64,000 nt of DNA from Gimesia benthica (GTDB lineage Bacteria; Planctomycetota; Planctomycetia; Planctomycetales; Planctomycetaceae). The notes beneath the pieces were generated by a model. It saw only the letters and a list, made by a program, of their open reading frames with translations. It ran no database searches and was not told the DNA's origin. A program made the translations under genes and the position numbers. This document shows positions 48,176-57,770 of this stretch, piece after piece. Every line of letters begins with the position of its first letter. Position 1 is the stretch's first letter. The stretch spans positions 1 through 64,000 of the forward strand of contig NZ_CP043930.1 in assembly GCF_009720525.1 (NCBI RefSeq), given 5' to 3'.

Positions 48176-49018
48176 TCAGCCTTCCCAACGGGTCTTCATG
48201 AATTCGAGACCTTTGGTTGCCAGATGTTCTTCGGTGGGGAACATCTTCCGCCAGATGCGGGTGGCAGCGGCCAGGTCGGGCAGGGCCAGACCGAAGGCTT
48301 CGATGGTGAACCAGCCGTCGTATTTGATTTCTTTGAGTGCAGCGAAGGTTTCGTCCCAGTTGACGCCCCCTTCGCCGGGTGTGGAGCGATCGTTTTCGGA
48401 GATGTGCACGTGGACCATCTGATCGGCACAGACTTTAACGGCTTCGGTAATACTTTTCTCTTCGATGTTGGCATGGAAGGAGTCGTACATCATCTTCAGG
48501 TTCGGATGATTGACTTCACGGGTGAACTGAGAACAGTCTTCCGCAGTATTGAGGAAGTAGCATTCAAAGCGGTTGAGGTATTCACAGACCAGGATCACGT
48601 TGTTGGCCTGGGCGTGGTCAGCGGCCTGGGCGAGGATTTCCTGACCGTACTTCCATTCTTCGGCGGTACGACCGGAGCCGGAGAATTCGCCGAGTGCGGA
48701 GTGAATGGGGCCACAGAGGTGAGTGGCTCCAGAGGCGGCACACATATCGATCATACGTTTAAGACGATTCAGGCCGGCTTCACGGATGGCAGGATCGCTG
48801 GAGATCGGGTTTTCATCCGGCGTACAGACGGTGACGGCGGTGCGGCCCAGACCGAGTTCTTCCAGTTTGTTTCCGACCTGAGCGAATTTTTTCTCATCCG
48901 CCTCAAAGACAGGCAACTCGACGCCATCATAGCCCCAGCCTTTGATCTGCTCGAGCAGTCCGAAATGGGACTCATTCACATCGGAGGTCCACAGCAGCAT
49001 GTTTAAGCCGTACTTCAT
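48176..49018 (-). CDS. Sugar phosphate isomerase/epimerase (TIM barrel)
   Basis: This 280-residue xylose-isomerase-like TIM barrel is close to D-psicose/tagatose 3-epimerases. Metal ligands are probably the Glu in VCEYLNRFE, the Asp/His in YDSFHANIEE, the His in HVHISEND and the Glu in FTIEAFG. Substrate is likely a ketose. A terminator follows directly. Confidence 0.85.
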   Translation of the reverse strand: MKYGLNMLLWTSDVNESHFGLLEQIKGWGYDGVELPVFEADEKKFAQVGNKLEELGLGRTAVTVCTPDENPISSDPAIREAGLNRLKRMIDMCAASGATHLCGPIHSALGEFSGSGRTAEEWKYGQEILAQAADHAQANNVILVCEYLNRFECYFLNTAEDCSQFTREVNHPNLKMMYDSFHANIEEKSITEAVKVCADQMVHVHISENDRSTPGEGGVNWDETFAALKEIKYDGWFTIEAFGLALPDLAAATRIWRKMFPTEEHLATKGLEFMKTRWEG

Positions 49019-49044
49019 TGTTGTTATCTTTCAATCACTGGAGA

Positions 49045-49698
49045 TTAAAAATGCTCAGGCGGCAATAAATCGTCGAGACGCTTTTCTACGATTTCCCGAC
49101 CTGTTTTGAGAACTGAGATCGTACCTTCCGGTAACGGTTGTAGTTTGACCCGTTTCATGACCTGATTCAAGCGTAAGTGCATTCTTTGTGGATCCGGGTA
49201 ATCTCTTAAGAAAGCTTCTTTATGGAACAACACCAGCCAGGCCCGGAGTTGATCGGTTTCGCGGGTTGTCATGCGATTCGTGGCCTGTTGTGTCACGAAG
49301 GGATCGATCTCCAGGAACGCATCGTAGTAGCGGTCGATCAGGCCGGGGTTCTGATCGATGAGGACGGCATCGAGCAGGAGTTCGGTAGTAATGTGACCGA
49401 GGAAACCGACGCGAGCGGAATCGTCATTCTGAAAGAGCTCACGAAACAGGAGCGAGAGATCGGTGGTGATTTCGAGGAAGCCCTGCGTGGAGTGAAACCA
49501 GTGGTCGTCGTCGAGATGCTGCTTGATGCCAGAGGCGAGTTCGGCCTGGATGCTGTCAGTCTCTTCGACAAACGGGGCGACGTTTTTCATCCGCAGACGG
49601 ACGCGTCGATCCACCACGGAGAGGAGATCGGGCAGGGCGGTTCCTGCCAGGAAATAGGGGCGATCGACGAATCGCATTCCATGGGCAAAGTAGTTCAT
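49045..49698 (-). CDS. Hypothetical protein, ACP-phosphodiesterase-like
   Basis: ATG 49698 (MNYFAHGMRFVDRPYFLAG) gives 217 residues. The N-terminal MNYFAHG, the later GIKQHLDDDHWFHST and FLGHITTELLLDAVLI recall the all-helical HD-like fold of acyl-carrier-protein phosphodiesterase. The match is by eye, so function is tentative. It lies 26 bases upstream of the epimerase start on the same strand and is probably co-transcribed. Confidence 0.6.
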   Translation of the reverse strand: MNYFAHGMRFVDRPYFLAGTALPDLLSVVDRRVRLRMKNVAPFVEETDSIQAELASGIKQHLDDDHWFHSTQGFLEITTDLSLLFRELFQNDDSARVGFLGHITTELLLDAVLIDQNPGLIDRYYDAFLEIDPFVTQQATNRMTTRETDQLRAWLVLFHKEAFLRDYPDPQRMHLRLNQVMKRVKLQPLPEGTISVLKTGREIVEKRLDDLLPPEHF

Positions 49699-49905
49699 GA
49701 TACTCTGAATTTTGCTAACGGTCTCTGTTCGGTTCAATGCTCAATCGTAGCGGATTGGCCGGAAGAATCACAGTTGACACAGGGGGATTTAGGGGAACCT
49801 GTCCCGGGAAGGGAGGTGTGACATTGGATACGAGCTACCTTAAGCGTATAATGCCTGACACATCGCTGAGTTTAACCAACGCTGAATTTGTGCCGAAAGT
49901 AAACT

Positions 49906-50766
49906 ATGTCTGAGTCTCCTTTAAATTTGATGTTCCTCCTGCGGGATCAAAGCGCACACATTCAGACGGCCTGGGATCAGATCCACGCATACCTGCAATC
50001 CCAGTCTTCGGTCTATGTCTCAGCGGTCTCCGTGATCGAAGATTTCACTCCCGATGATTCCGAAGCTGATCTGGTGGTTGTCCTGGGGGGTGATGGCGCG
50101 ATCCTGCGGGCCTGTCGCCAGATGGGACTGAATCAGCTGCCGATGATTGGTGTGAACCTGGGTCGGCTGGGATTTCTGGCAGACCTGACCCCGGACGGGT
50201 TCTGCAAGAACTTTGCCCAGATCGTGGAGCGCAAGTATCGGATCGTCGAGCACCTGATGTTCGAATGCAAGCACTATCTGGCGGATGGATCGGTGAATAC
50301 CTACCTGGGACTCAACGAGGTGGTGATCAGTTCTGCCGGGGCGATGTCGATGATCGATGTCGAATTGACGGTGAATAACGAACTGGTGACGACCTATAGT
50401 GGCGACGGGCTGATCATCAGTACGCCCGTAGGTTCGACCGCGCACAGTCTCTCGGCGGGGGGCCCGATTTTGAAACAGGATCTGCAGGCGTTTGTGATCA
50501 CTCCGATCTGTCCGCATACGCCGACCAATCGACCGCTGGTGGACAATGCAAACGCTCTGTATTCGCTGTCTTCCCCGAATGCACCGGAGGGAGCGATGCT
50601 GGTGATTGACGGGCAGATCAAGGTTCCCTATTCCTCTGGTGACCGCCTGGAACTGAAGCGGGCTCCAGTGGCGTTCAAACTGGCCCGGATTCCAGGATTC
50701 AACTACTATACGCGTCTGAATCGCAAGCTGGGCTGGGGAGGCCAGCCGAAATATGGAGCAGAATAG
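49906..50766 (+). CDS. nadK: NAD kinase
   Basis: This 286-residue enzyme makes NADP from NAD and ATP. The GGDG motif in VVVLGGDGAILRAC, GVNLGRLGFLAD, LNEVVI and TPVGSTAHSLSAGGPI are all present. Length is normal. It starts at ATG 49906. Confidence 0.92.
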   Translation: MSESPLNLMFLLRDQSAHIQTAWDQIHAYLQSQSSVYVSAVSVIEDFTPDDSEADLVVVLGGDGAILRACRQMGLNQLPMIGVNLGRLGFLADLTPDGFCKNFAQIVERKYRIVEHLMFECKHYLADGSVNTYLGLNEVVISSAGAMSMIDVELTVNNELVTTYSGDGLIISTPVGSTAHSLSAGGPILKQDLQAFVITPICPHTPTNRPLVDNANALYSLSSPNAPEGAMLVIDGQIKVPYSSGDRLELKRAPVAFKLARIPGFNYYTRLNRKLGWGGQPKYGAE

Positions 50767-50886
50767 TTAAATACCTGAAAAAACTGCGCTTCCGGTCCTA
50801 AATTGATCTCCCCACGCAGATTCAGATCTGCTATTTTCACCGCAGTTTATGGAGAAACCACCAACTTTTCCGGGAAGGAGTCCCTG

Positions 50887-51828
50887 ATGCGGTCTACTGT
50901 GTTCTGTCTACTGACCCTCATGCTGAGCCAGTTTTCAGCACCACTGTCTGTCACCTCTGCTGCGGATGAAGACGCGAAGAGCTATTCGCTCCGCTATAAA
51001 TTCACTCCGAACGAGTTTGTCCATTACCGGGTTGAAACCGAGAACAAGATTACGGTTCAGCTCAACCAGGATACGCAGACTTCCGCGAACTCTTCGAACA
51101 CGTTGAAGCATTATCGTGTGATTTCCGTGAATGAAGAAGGCAATGGGACACTGGAAACCCGCATTGACCGCGTCAAAATGAAGGTTCAGTTCGATGATGC
51201 GACTCCCGCAACATTCGACAGTGAACAAAATCCCGAGAAAGATCTGGAACAGTTTAAACCGATCCGGGCGAATATCAGCAAGCCGTCACGCATTGTCTAT
51301 TCACCGCTGGGTAAAGTGATTTCAATCCAGGAACTGAAAGTCGACGGCGAAGGAGCGAAATTTGAAGAAGCCCAGGCGCCAGGCAAGCTGGACCAGGAAA
51401 AAACGCGTCGTCTGGGCTTTCTGATCCCGCTGCCTGAAGAAGAGGTCAAAGTCGGGGGTACCTGGGAAGACGAACTGGATGTGGAAGTGGCCCTCAGCAA
51501 GACTCTGCGTAAAAAAGTGCCTGTACGTCGTACTTTTACACTGGAATCGGTAGAAGACGGCCTGGCTGTGATCACCTTCAAAACCAAAATCATGACCCGG
51601 CTCAACGACCCGAAACTGAGCATGCAGCTGATTCAGAAAACACCTTCCGGAACCATTAAGCTGGATATTGAACGGGGTGTGATTATTTCCCAGGATGTCT
51701 CCCTGGATAAAGCCCAGGTAGGCGTATTTGACGGCAAAGGAGCGATGCGGGCGGTCTCGACTCGACTGGAAACGCTGGTCGATCCCACCGAAGTCGCTCA
51801 GAAAGAACAGACCACCGAAGCCCAGTAA
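50887..51828 (+). CDS. Secreted hypothetical protein, DUF6263-like
   Basis: ATG 50887 (MRSTVFCLLTLMLSQFSAPL) follows GGGAAGGAG and gives 313 residues with a signal peptide ending near TSA-ADE. The rest is beta-rich, with LRYKFTPNEFVHYRVET, RRLGFLIPLPEEEVKVGGTW and GTIKLDIERGVI. This pattern is common in planctomycete secreted proteins of unknown role. Confidence 0.7.
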   Translation: MRSTVFCLLTLMLSQFSAPLSVTSAADEDAKSYSLRYKFTPNEFVHYRVETENKITVQLNQDTQTSANSSNTLKHYRVISVNEEGNGTLETRIDRVKMKVQFDDATPATFDSEQNPEKDLEQFKPIRANISKPSRIVYSPLGKVISIQELKVDGEGAKFEEAQAPGKLDQEKTRRLGFLIPLPEEEVKVGGTWEDELDVEVALSKTLRKKVPVRRTFTLESVEDGLAVITFKTKIMTRLNDPKLSMQLIQKTPSGTIKLDIERGVIISQDVSLDKAQVGVFDGKGAMRAVSTRLETLVDPTEVAQKEQTTEAQ

Positions 51829-52188
51829 TTGATCAGCAGAAGCCGATATTTGGGCCCGGCCGACAGGCGATCTGTCGACAACACGCAAAAGTCAGTGCTT
51901 GTCTCACTTTTTTTAAGGGGAGACAAGCACTTATGTGTTGACGCTGACAGCAATTATTTTACACTTAGAATTCGCCGCTAAGGTACGCAAGCCCCTGCAG
52001 TCATCCATTTCGCGTAGCCAACTGGCCACACCACACCGATGTGAACAGAAACTGAACACCCTCGATTTCCTGCTCTCTTCGTGTCGTCGATGCTGCAGTC
52101 TCTGTTGAGCTCATGGCTGTCTACCTGAACTGGCACGATCGCGATCCACACTGAGTATTCACTGCCACTGCTTCTATCGAGACCGGAA
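51829..52188. other. Intergenic region with a perfect inverted repeat
   Basis: 360 bases without a gene. At 51894-51931 AGTGCTTGTCTC pairs perfectly with GAGACAAGCACT around a T-rich loop, probably ending the upstream transcript. A smaller CGACAG/CTGTCG hairpin lies at 51861-51877. Confidence 0.5.
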
Positions 52189-53118
52189 ATGAAACGGGTT
52201 GACTTATCCCCACAATTAACGAGCTTATTAAAAGCAGCTAAACGATTAGCCAGTGATTGTGAGATTGATGTCGTCTTCCTGTTAGCAGATATTCCTTATG
52301 ACTTCCTGGAGATCAGCAAATCTCTCGGGAAATTAAGGCTGGTGGTCTCCTCTGATAAACCGGATGTTCAACGAGCTGCCCAGGAAGACGGGATTGCCCT
52401 GGTTCCGCTGATCCACGAACCCCAGACCCGTCAGGTACAGATCAGCCAGGCCATTCTGGAAGCGATTGCCGACGAGATCCTCGCATCCGGCGACCGGATT
52501 ATCGCACTGTATGCCGGCTTTGAGCGGGAGCACGCGGATTCACTGAGCATCGTCAGCCTGGCAGATCACCTGGCCAAGCTGACCTCACGCGATCTGCAGC
52601 GCCTGGAGACCAAGGTTCCTCTGCAGACTCTGCGAGCCGTGGTTGACCTGGCAGTGGAGATCGGCCGTGAAGGACGCGAAGGGAAGCCGGTCGGTGCTTT
52701 ATTTGTTGTGGGGAACCACCGCAAAGTCCTGTCGCTTTCACACGAACAGGTTCACGACCCGTTCAAAGGCTACTCCCAGAAGGACCGCATGGTCAACAAC
52801 CCGCGTGTCAAGGAGAGCATGAAGGAACTGGCTCAGATCGACGGTGCCTTTATTATCAGCTCAGACGGAGTCGTCCAGTCGGCAGGGCGGATTCTGAATG
52901 CATCTGCGGAAGGCCTGACACTCTCTAAGGGACTGGGATCCCGGCACTGGGCTGCCGCTGCGATTTCCAAGGAAACCGGCGCGATTGCCATCGCGGTTTC
53001 TGAGTCTACCGGTACTGTGCGGATTTTCCAGGACGGGTATGTCGTTTTGCGAATTGAACCGATGAGTAGTGCCATGAAATGGTTCGATTTTGATACCGAA
53101 CCACCGCAGTCCGAGTAA
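52189..53118 (+). CDS. DAC-domain diadenylate cyclase
   Basis: This 309-residue soluble protein has an N-terminal domain (about 1-145) of unknown fold and a C-terminal DAC domain that makes cyclic di-AMP from ATP. Motifs are GREGKPVGALFVVG, DGAFIISSDGVV (the DGA metal and base motif) and GLGSRHWAAAAISKETGAIAI, where the usual RHR reads RHW. Cyclic di-AMP often controls potassium uptake, and Ktr genes lie about 8 kb away. Confidence 0.85.
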   Translation: MKRVDLSPQLTSLLKAAKRLASDCEIDVVFLLADIPYDFLEISKSLGKLRLVVSSDKPDVQRAAQEDGIALVPLIHEPQTRQVQISQAILEAIADEILASGDRIIALYAGFEREHADSLSIVSLADHLAKLTSRDLQRLETKVPLQTLRAVVDLAVEIGREGREGKPVGALFVVGNHRKVLSLSHEQVHDPFKGYSQKDRMVNNPRVKESMKELAQIDGAFIISSDGVVQSAGRILNASAEGLTLSKGLGSRHWAAAAISKETGAIAIAVSESTGTVRIFQDGYVVLRIEPMSSAMKWFDFDTEPPQSE

Positions 53119-53390
53119 TATTCAAAATTTTCGCGGTCTGGTATCGCTGATGTATCGTGGCTTTTTACAAGCAGATACGTAAATTTTTCTGAATATTCTC
53201 TTCCCTCAAATTGTAATTTTTGCTATGAAACCCACGCAACATGTGGTGCAAGGCGTTTTTACATCCACAAAACCGTGTTGCCCGGCAGAGAAATCGAGTC
53301 TCTGCGGAGAGGACAGATTCACTTAATCTGACGATCGTGATTGGTTAAATCTGTTTTATTTAAGAGCTTCTTCAGCGGGAAGGGAGTCCC

Positions 53391-56225
53391 ATGTCGAATG
53401 TAGCGATCAAACTCGTCGCCGTGACCGGAGTCGTTGGTCTCGGGGTACTGATGTTTCTTCAGGCTCAAAAAGGCATTCAGTCCACCAGCAACGAGAACCA
53501 GATCGAGCAGCATGCTTTGCTGGAAGGGGAAACGGTTTCTGTCACAGAAGCAGAACCGGAGTCTGGTACCATTCCTTCAGGTCAGGTCCCTGCAGAACTC
53601 TCCGAACTGGCAGCCCGTAATGCACAACCGCTGAAGGTTGATGAAAAGAAGCAGCCGGAGCTACCCTTTGCTCCCAACATCAAAACGCCGCGCCCCAAAA
53701 TTAAACTGACTGCGGGCAACGAAACCGCAGGTAGCGATACAGGGGAAAATGAAAACGCTGTTTTCGAGGCTCAGAATGCGACTCCCAGTGAATTCGAACC
53801 GGACAATCAGGCAGCGTTGATGCCTGCCAGCAAGGGACTGGACTTCCGCGAAACTCCCGCAGAAGTGACACCTGAACCAGGCTTGAATCCATTTTCCCGA
53901 ACTCCCCAGCCCGAACCAGCTGCTTCAGTTGAAAAGCAACCAACACCGGAACCTGTGGCGGAGCTCGATTTCAACGCTGGTCCTCAATTCGGCCCCGCGA
54001 TGCCCAGCCCCGCACCAGCGGAGGAGAAAGCTCCCATAACCGAAGTCCCCCCGCGCGAAACACTCGTGACTGAGTTGGACTCTTCCAATCCATTCGATGC
54101 TGTTCCCGCACAATCCAAACCGGAAATGACACCCGAACCGGCGGCTGCAGAACCGCAACCCGAACCATTTGGTCTGGGCCCCGTTCCGGAACCAGCCGCA
54201 CAGCAGAAACCGCTGCCCGCCGACGAATCGCCGGCGATGAAACTGGAAACCAATGCGTCTCCATTCGAATTGAAAACAGAGCCGACTCCGGAAACTCCCG
54301 CCGTCGATTCTAATCCATTTATGACTACTCCCGAGGCTAAGCAGGCAAATGAGCCCGCAACACAGCCGGCTGAACCTGCTGCCATTCCGGAAACTCCCAA
54401 AGTAGAGACGGATTTCAATCCATTCGGTAACGAACCTCAAATGAAAGCTCCCGAGCCTCAGCCAGAACTGAAAACGGCTGGAGAGGAGCCCACCAAACCA
54501 GAATTTGAACTGCAACCGGTCAAAGAACCCGAGCCTGCTCCCGCCGAGCCGGCATTCAGCATCAATCCGTCTCCGCAGATGAATCCAAAGGCGCCCGAGG
54601 AACCAGCGAGTCCTACCGTTCAAGAACCAACAGAGTCCGATGTTGTTGTCATCAAAAAACGTCAGCCGGAAGATAATCCACAGGAACCATCACTGTTTGC
54701 TCCTGAAGGAAATCCAACGGAGAAAATGGAAGCTGCCACTCCGCAGCCGATCGAAATCGCTCCTGCATCAGGTGCCAAGCCTCTCAACCTGGTCGAAGGC
54801 AGTCAGCCGCAGCCAGAGGAACCGGCCAAGCTGAACATGCAGCAGAAGATTCAGTCTCCCAAAATGACGATTCAAAAGGTCGCTCCACCAGAGGCTGTTC
54901 TGGGGCAACCGTTCATCTACCATGTGCTGGTCAAAAACAGCGGCACAACTTCCGCCCGTGAAGTTGTTGTCGAAGATAAGATTCCTGCGGGAGCAAAACT
55001 GACTGGCACCATTCCCCGGGCAGAGCAGATCAACGATCGTATTATCTGGCGACTGGGGGCAATGGGCCCTGGTGAAGAGAAAAAGATCTCGATCCGGGTC
55101 ATTCCCGAGCAGCCCGGTCAGATCGGTAGTGTGGCGACCGTGAACTTCGTCACCGAAGTCGCTTCGGAAACCAAGATCACTTCTCCTCAGTTGAGTATCA
55201 AATCCGATCAGCCCTCGGCAGTCAAACCAGGTGAAATCACCGTCGTCAATTACACGATTACGAACACCGGTTCCGGTGATGCCAAGAACGTGTATGTCCG
55301 TAGCCTCATTCCTCCTCAGTTCTCCCATCCGGGAGGCGACGACCTGGAATACCACGTAGGATTGATTCCCGCTGGCGAAACCAGGGAAGTCCAGCTGCAA
55401 CTGAAAGCAATTAAACCGGGAGCCGGTAAGAACATCTCGAGTGTCGTCGGTGACGGCAATCTCAAGGCGGAGACAGCGGTTCCCCTCAAAGTGATCGGAA
55501 CCAGCGAAGAGTTTCTGATTACCCGTAAGGGCCCGAAAAACCGCTATCTCGGACGTTCCGGTGCCTATGAAAACGCAATTACGAATAATACCGAGCAGAC
55601 GATCAAGAACATTTCGATCTTCGAATCCATTCCTCCGGGGATGAAGTTTGTTTCCGCTTCAGGCAATGGTCAGTTTGATCCTGTCCGCAGAGTCGTACAG
55701 TGGGATATTGCTGAGCTGGCAGGGGGTATGCAGCAGGTTCTGAATATTGAACTTGAACCGACCGAAGTTGGTAAGAAAGTCAGTACCGTGCAGGTTGTGA
55801 CTGGAAACAACAGTAAATTTTCGGCGAATCTGCAATCCGAAGTAAATGTGATTGGTCAGCCTCTGCTCAAAGTAGAAACGAGCGAACTGAAAGGGCCCCT
55901 GGAAGTCGGCGAGAAAATGTCGCTGCAGGTGCAACTCGTCAACCAGGGGAGTGCCCCGGCCAACAACGTTGAATTCCGCGTGAAAATCCCGCGAGAGATG
56001 GTTTTCGTGTCTGCGAAAGGTCCTGCACGTTACAAGCAGGCTGGTTCCTTCGTAATCTTCGAAAGTGCCAAGGTACTCGCACCGCAGCAGTCACTTGATT
56101 TCGAACTGACACTGGCAGCCAGGAACAAAGGGGATGCCCGTGTACTGGTGACCGTTCAGTCTCAGCAGATGGAAAAACCGCTGAACCAGGAAGAAGCGAT
56201 TCCGATTCTGGATAAGCTGCAGTAA
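53391..56225 (+). CDS. DUF11-repeat envelope protein with long Pro/Glu linker
   Basis: This 944-residue protein has an N-terminal membrane anchor (LVAVTGVVGLGVLMFLQA), then about 430 residues of Pro/Glu/Ala-rich low-complexity linker with repeated NPF motifs (LNPFSRT, SNPFDAV, SNPFMTT, FNPFGNE), then four DUF11-like beta domains from about residue 490 (VLVKNSGTTSAREVVVEDKIPAGA, VNYTITNTGSGDAKNVYVRS and similar). DUF11 proteins are surface or cell-wall proteins. ATG 53391 follows GGGAAGGGAG. Confidence 0.85.
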   Translation: MSNVAIKLVAVTGVVGLGVLMFLQAQKGIQSTSNENQIEQHALLEGETVSVTEAEPESGTIPSGQVPAELSELAARNAQPLKVDEKKQPELPFAPNIKTPRPKIKLTAGNETAGSDTGENENAVFEAQNATPSEFEPDNQAALMPASKGLDFRETPAEVTPEPGLNPFSRTPQPEPAASVEKQPTPEPVAELDFNAGPQFGPAMPSPAPAEEKAPITEVPPRETLVTELDSSNPFDAVPAQSKPEMTPEPAAAEPQPEPFGLGPVPEPAAQQKPLPADESPAMKLETNASPFELKTEPTPETPAVDSNPFMTTPEAKQANEPATQPAEPAAIPETPKVETDFNPFGNEPQMKAPEPQPELKTAGEEPTKPEFELQPVKEPEPAPAEPAFSINPSPQMNPKAPEEPASPTVQEPTESDVVVIKKRQPEDNPQEPSLFAPEGNPTEKMEAATPQPIEIAPASGAKPLNLVEGSQPQPEEPAKLNMQQKIQSPKMTIQKVAPPEAVLGQPFIYHVLVKNSGTTSAREVVVEDKIPAGAKLTGTIPRAEQINDRIIWRLGAMGPGEEKKISIRVIPEQPGQIGSVATVNFVTEVASETKITSPQLSIKSDQPSAVKPGEITVVNYTITNTGSGDAKNVYVRSLIPPQFSHPGGDDLEYHVGLIPAGETREVQLQLKAIKPGAGKNISSVVGDGNLKAETAVPLKVIGTSEEFLITRKGPKNRYLGRSGAYENAITNNTEQTIKNISIFESIPPGMKFVSASGNGQFDPVRRVVQWDIAELAGGMQQVLNIELEPTEVGKKVSTVQVVTGNNSKFSANLQSEVNVIGQPLLKVETSELKGPLEVGEKMSLQVQLVNQGSAPANNVEFRVKIPREMVFVSAKGPARYKQAGSFVIFESAKVLAPQQSLDFELTLAARNKGDARVLVTVQSQQMEKPLNQEEAIPILDKLQ

Positions 56226-56227
56226 CG

Positions 56228-56262
56228 AAAAAAGTGCTCCTGATACCAGATCAGGAGCACTC
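56228..56262 (-). terminator. Terminator of the HNH gene
   Basis: AGTGCTCCTGA pairs with TCAGGAGCACT, and the T run is on the minus strand. It sits between convergent genes and may act on both. Confidence 0.8.
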
Positions 56263-56272
56263 ATTCGACAAG

Positions 56273-56869
56273 CTATCGTTCCAGCTCGACATTCCAGTAG
56301 TTCTCGCTGATAAAGCGAGACCAGCTGTCGACCTGAATATTCTGCAGTGCATAGAACGGTTTCCACTTGGGACGAACCGGTTCTTTCAGCAGCTGCATGT
56401 TCGCCTGCCCTGGAGTACGGGCTGCTTTGTGTGAGTTGCACTCAACACAGGCCAGCACGCAGTTCTCCCAGGACGTTTCGCCCCCCTGAGAGCGTGGCAA
56501 AACGTGGTCGATCGTCAGCTCTTCGCTACCGGGCTGACAACCGCAATACTGACAGGTAAACCGGTCACGCTTGAAGACGTTTCGCCGACTGAAGGTCACC
56601 ACGTTCCGGGGAACACGGTCATACTTCAGCAGCGTAATCACTTCAGGAACGCGGAATCGATCATGACTGCTGTGAATTACCAGTTCATCCTCAGCTGGTC
56701 GGAGCGCTGCCCAATCAGCCCAGGAATAAGTCTGGTAATCTGCAGGGTCAACCACGCGGGCTGTCTCATTCCAGATTTTGACCACAGCCCGGGCGACCGT
56801 CGTAATGCCGACAGGCTGCCAGTTTCGGTTCAGGATCAGCGTAGGCCGCTGCAGCGTTGAAGACACCAT
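56273..56869 (-). CDS. HNH endonuclease
   Basis: This 198-residue protein has an N-terminal domain of the HNH_5-associated type (TLILNRNWQPVGITTVARAVVKI) and a C-terminal HNH nuclease (FTCQYCGCQPGSEELTIDHV, SQGGETSWENCVLACVECN) with two Cys pairs for zinc. It is widespread in planctomycetes as a chromosomal gene. Its role is unknown. Confidence 0.88.
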   Translation of the reverse strand: MVSSTLQRPTLILNRNWQPVGITTVARAVVKIWNETARVVDPADYQTYSWADWAALRPAEDELVIHSSHDRFRVPEVITLLKYDRVPRNVVTFSRRNVFKRDRFTCQYCGCQPGSEELTIDHVLPRSQGGETSWENCVLACVECNSHKAARTPGQANMQLLKEPVRPKWKPFYALQNIQVDSWSRFISENYWNVELER

Positions 56870-56903
56870 GATTCTAATTCCTGCATTTAACAGTCGTGAG
56901 AAG

Positions 56904-56977
56904 GGTGTTCGAGGGGAGTCGAACCCACCACCTTAACATTCACAGTGTTACGTGCAAACCATTACACTACGAACACC
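56904..56977 (-). tRNA. tRNA-His(GTG)
   Basis: The minus-strand anticodon loop is CTGTGAA. The acceptor GTGTTCG pairs with CGAACAC, with an extra 5' G typical of tRNA-His. Confidence 0.9.
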
Positions 56978-56998
56978 ATATCGGATTTCAGTCCAAAG

Positions 56999-57083
56999 CG
57001 GAAGGCATGGGATTCGAACCCACACGCCTGGCAGGCACACGCATTAGCAGTGCGGTCCGGCAAACCGTATCCGGCTACCTTCC
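56999..57083 (-). tRNA. tRNA-Ser(GCT)
   Basis: Anticodon loop CTGCTAA, long variable arm and acceptor GGAAGG pairing with CCTTCC. Confidence 0.9.
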
Positions 57084-57157
57084 GTTTTCCAGTTTGTGTC
57101 GATGCACGAACGTTTTACCGACTCGGCGGAGACGTTCGGCATCACTTAAATTTCGAG

Positions 57158-57242
57158 CGGAAGCCGTGGGACTCGAACCCACAAATGCCACAAGACACCA
57201 CCTGTTTTCAAGACAGGGCCCTCATCCAGCCGGATGACTTCC
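57158..57242 (-). tRNA. tRNA-Ser(TGA)
   Basis: Anticodon stem CCTGT/ACAGG with loop CTTGAAA (anticodon TGA), long variable arm and acceptor GGAAG/CTTCC. Confidence 0.9.
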
Positions 57243-57262
57243 TGGTTATTCTGTTTTTGAAA

Positions 57263-57335
57263 TACCCCGTGCGGGAATTGAACCCAGCGTCTCCGACATG
57301 AGAGATCGGTATCCTGGCCATTAGACGAACGGGGC
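57263..57335 (-). tRNA. tRNA-Glu(CTC)
   Basis: Anticodon loop CTCTCAT, acceptor GCCCCGT pairing with ACGGGGT and T arm GGGTTCAATTCCC. Confidence 0.9.
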
Positions 57336-57355
57336 GTATTTGTAACTCTGTTAAG

Positions 57356-57427
57356 TGGATCGGGAGGTGCTCGAATCCTCGTCTGCGATTCTTCAGATCG
57401 CCGCTAAACCATCTCAGCTACCGATCC
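57356..57427 (-). tRNA. tRNA-Phe(GAA)
   Basis: Anticodon stem GCGAT/ATCGC with loop CTGAAGA (anticodon GAA), and acceptor GGATCGG pairing with CCGATCC. Confidence 0.9.
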
Positions 57428-57436
57428 CTGTAAAAA

Positions 57437-57468
57437 AAGACCTGAGTTCCGTTGAACACCAGGTCTTA
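57437..57468 (-). terminator. Terminator of the GntR gene
   Basis: AGACCTG pairs with CAGGTCT, with a long T run on the minus strand. It separates the GntR gene from the tRNA cluster. Confidence 0.75.
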
Positions 57469-57770
57469 GATGATTTAAATCGATGTAGACAGATCCTCTG
57501 GTGTCAGGTACGTAACGGGAGACTGGTTTCGGAATCACTTCCCGAAATCCCATGATGGTCTTTCCGTTCTGTAGATGAGGTCTGTTCTGAAAAATTCACA
57601 TCGATACCTGTGGTCAAGTTTTAAGGATTGTCCTTCTGTCGTATTCTACTAACTACAAAGACGTCTGATCAGCAGAAAAGTTCGCTTATTTCAGAGAGAA
57701 TTTTGAAGAATTGAAAAGAGAGTCTGCTTCCTATCAGAGCAGGCTGGCAAACAGAGAGTCGAGATGGAAG
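57469..57770. other. Intergenic region between the GntR gene and the tRNA cluster
   Basis: About 300 bases. It probably carries the promoter for the tRNA cluster. No gene or repeat was seen. Confidence 0.3.

Noticed and set aside
47678-49006. 442-codon plus-strand open frame over the epimerase region
   Set aside because: Most of it is antisense to a clear TIM-barrel gene with its own terminator. The remaining part shows no protein family.
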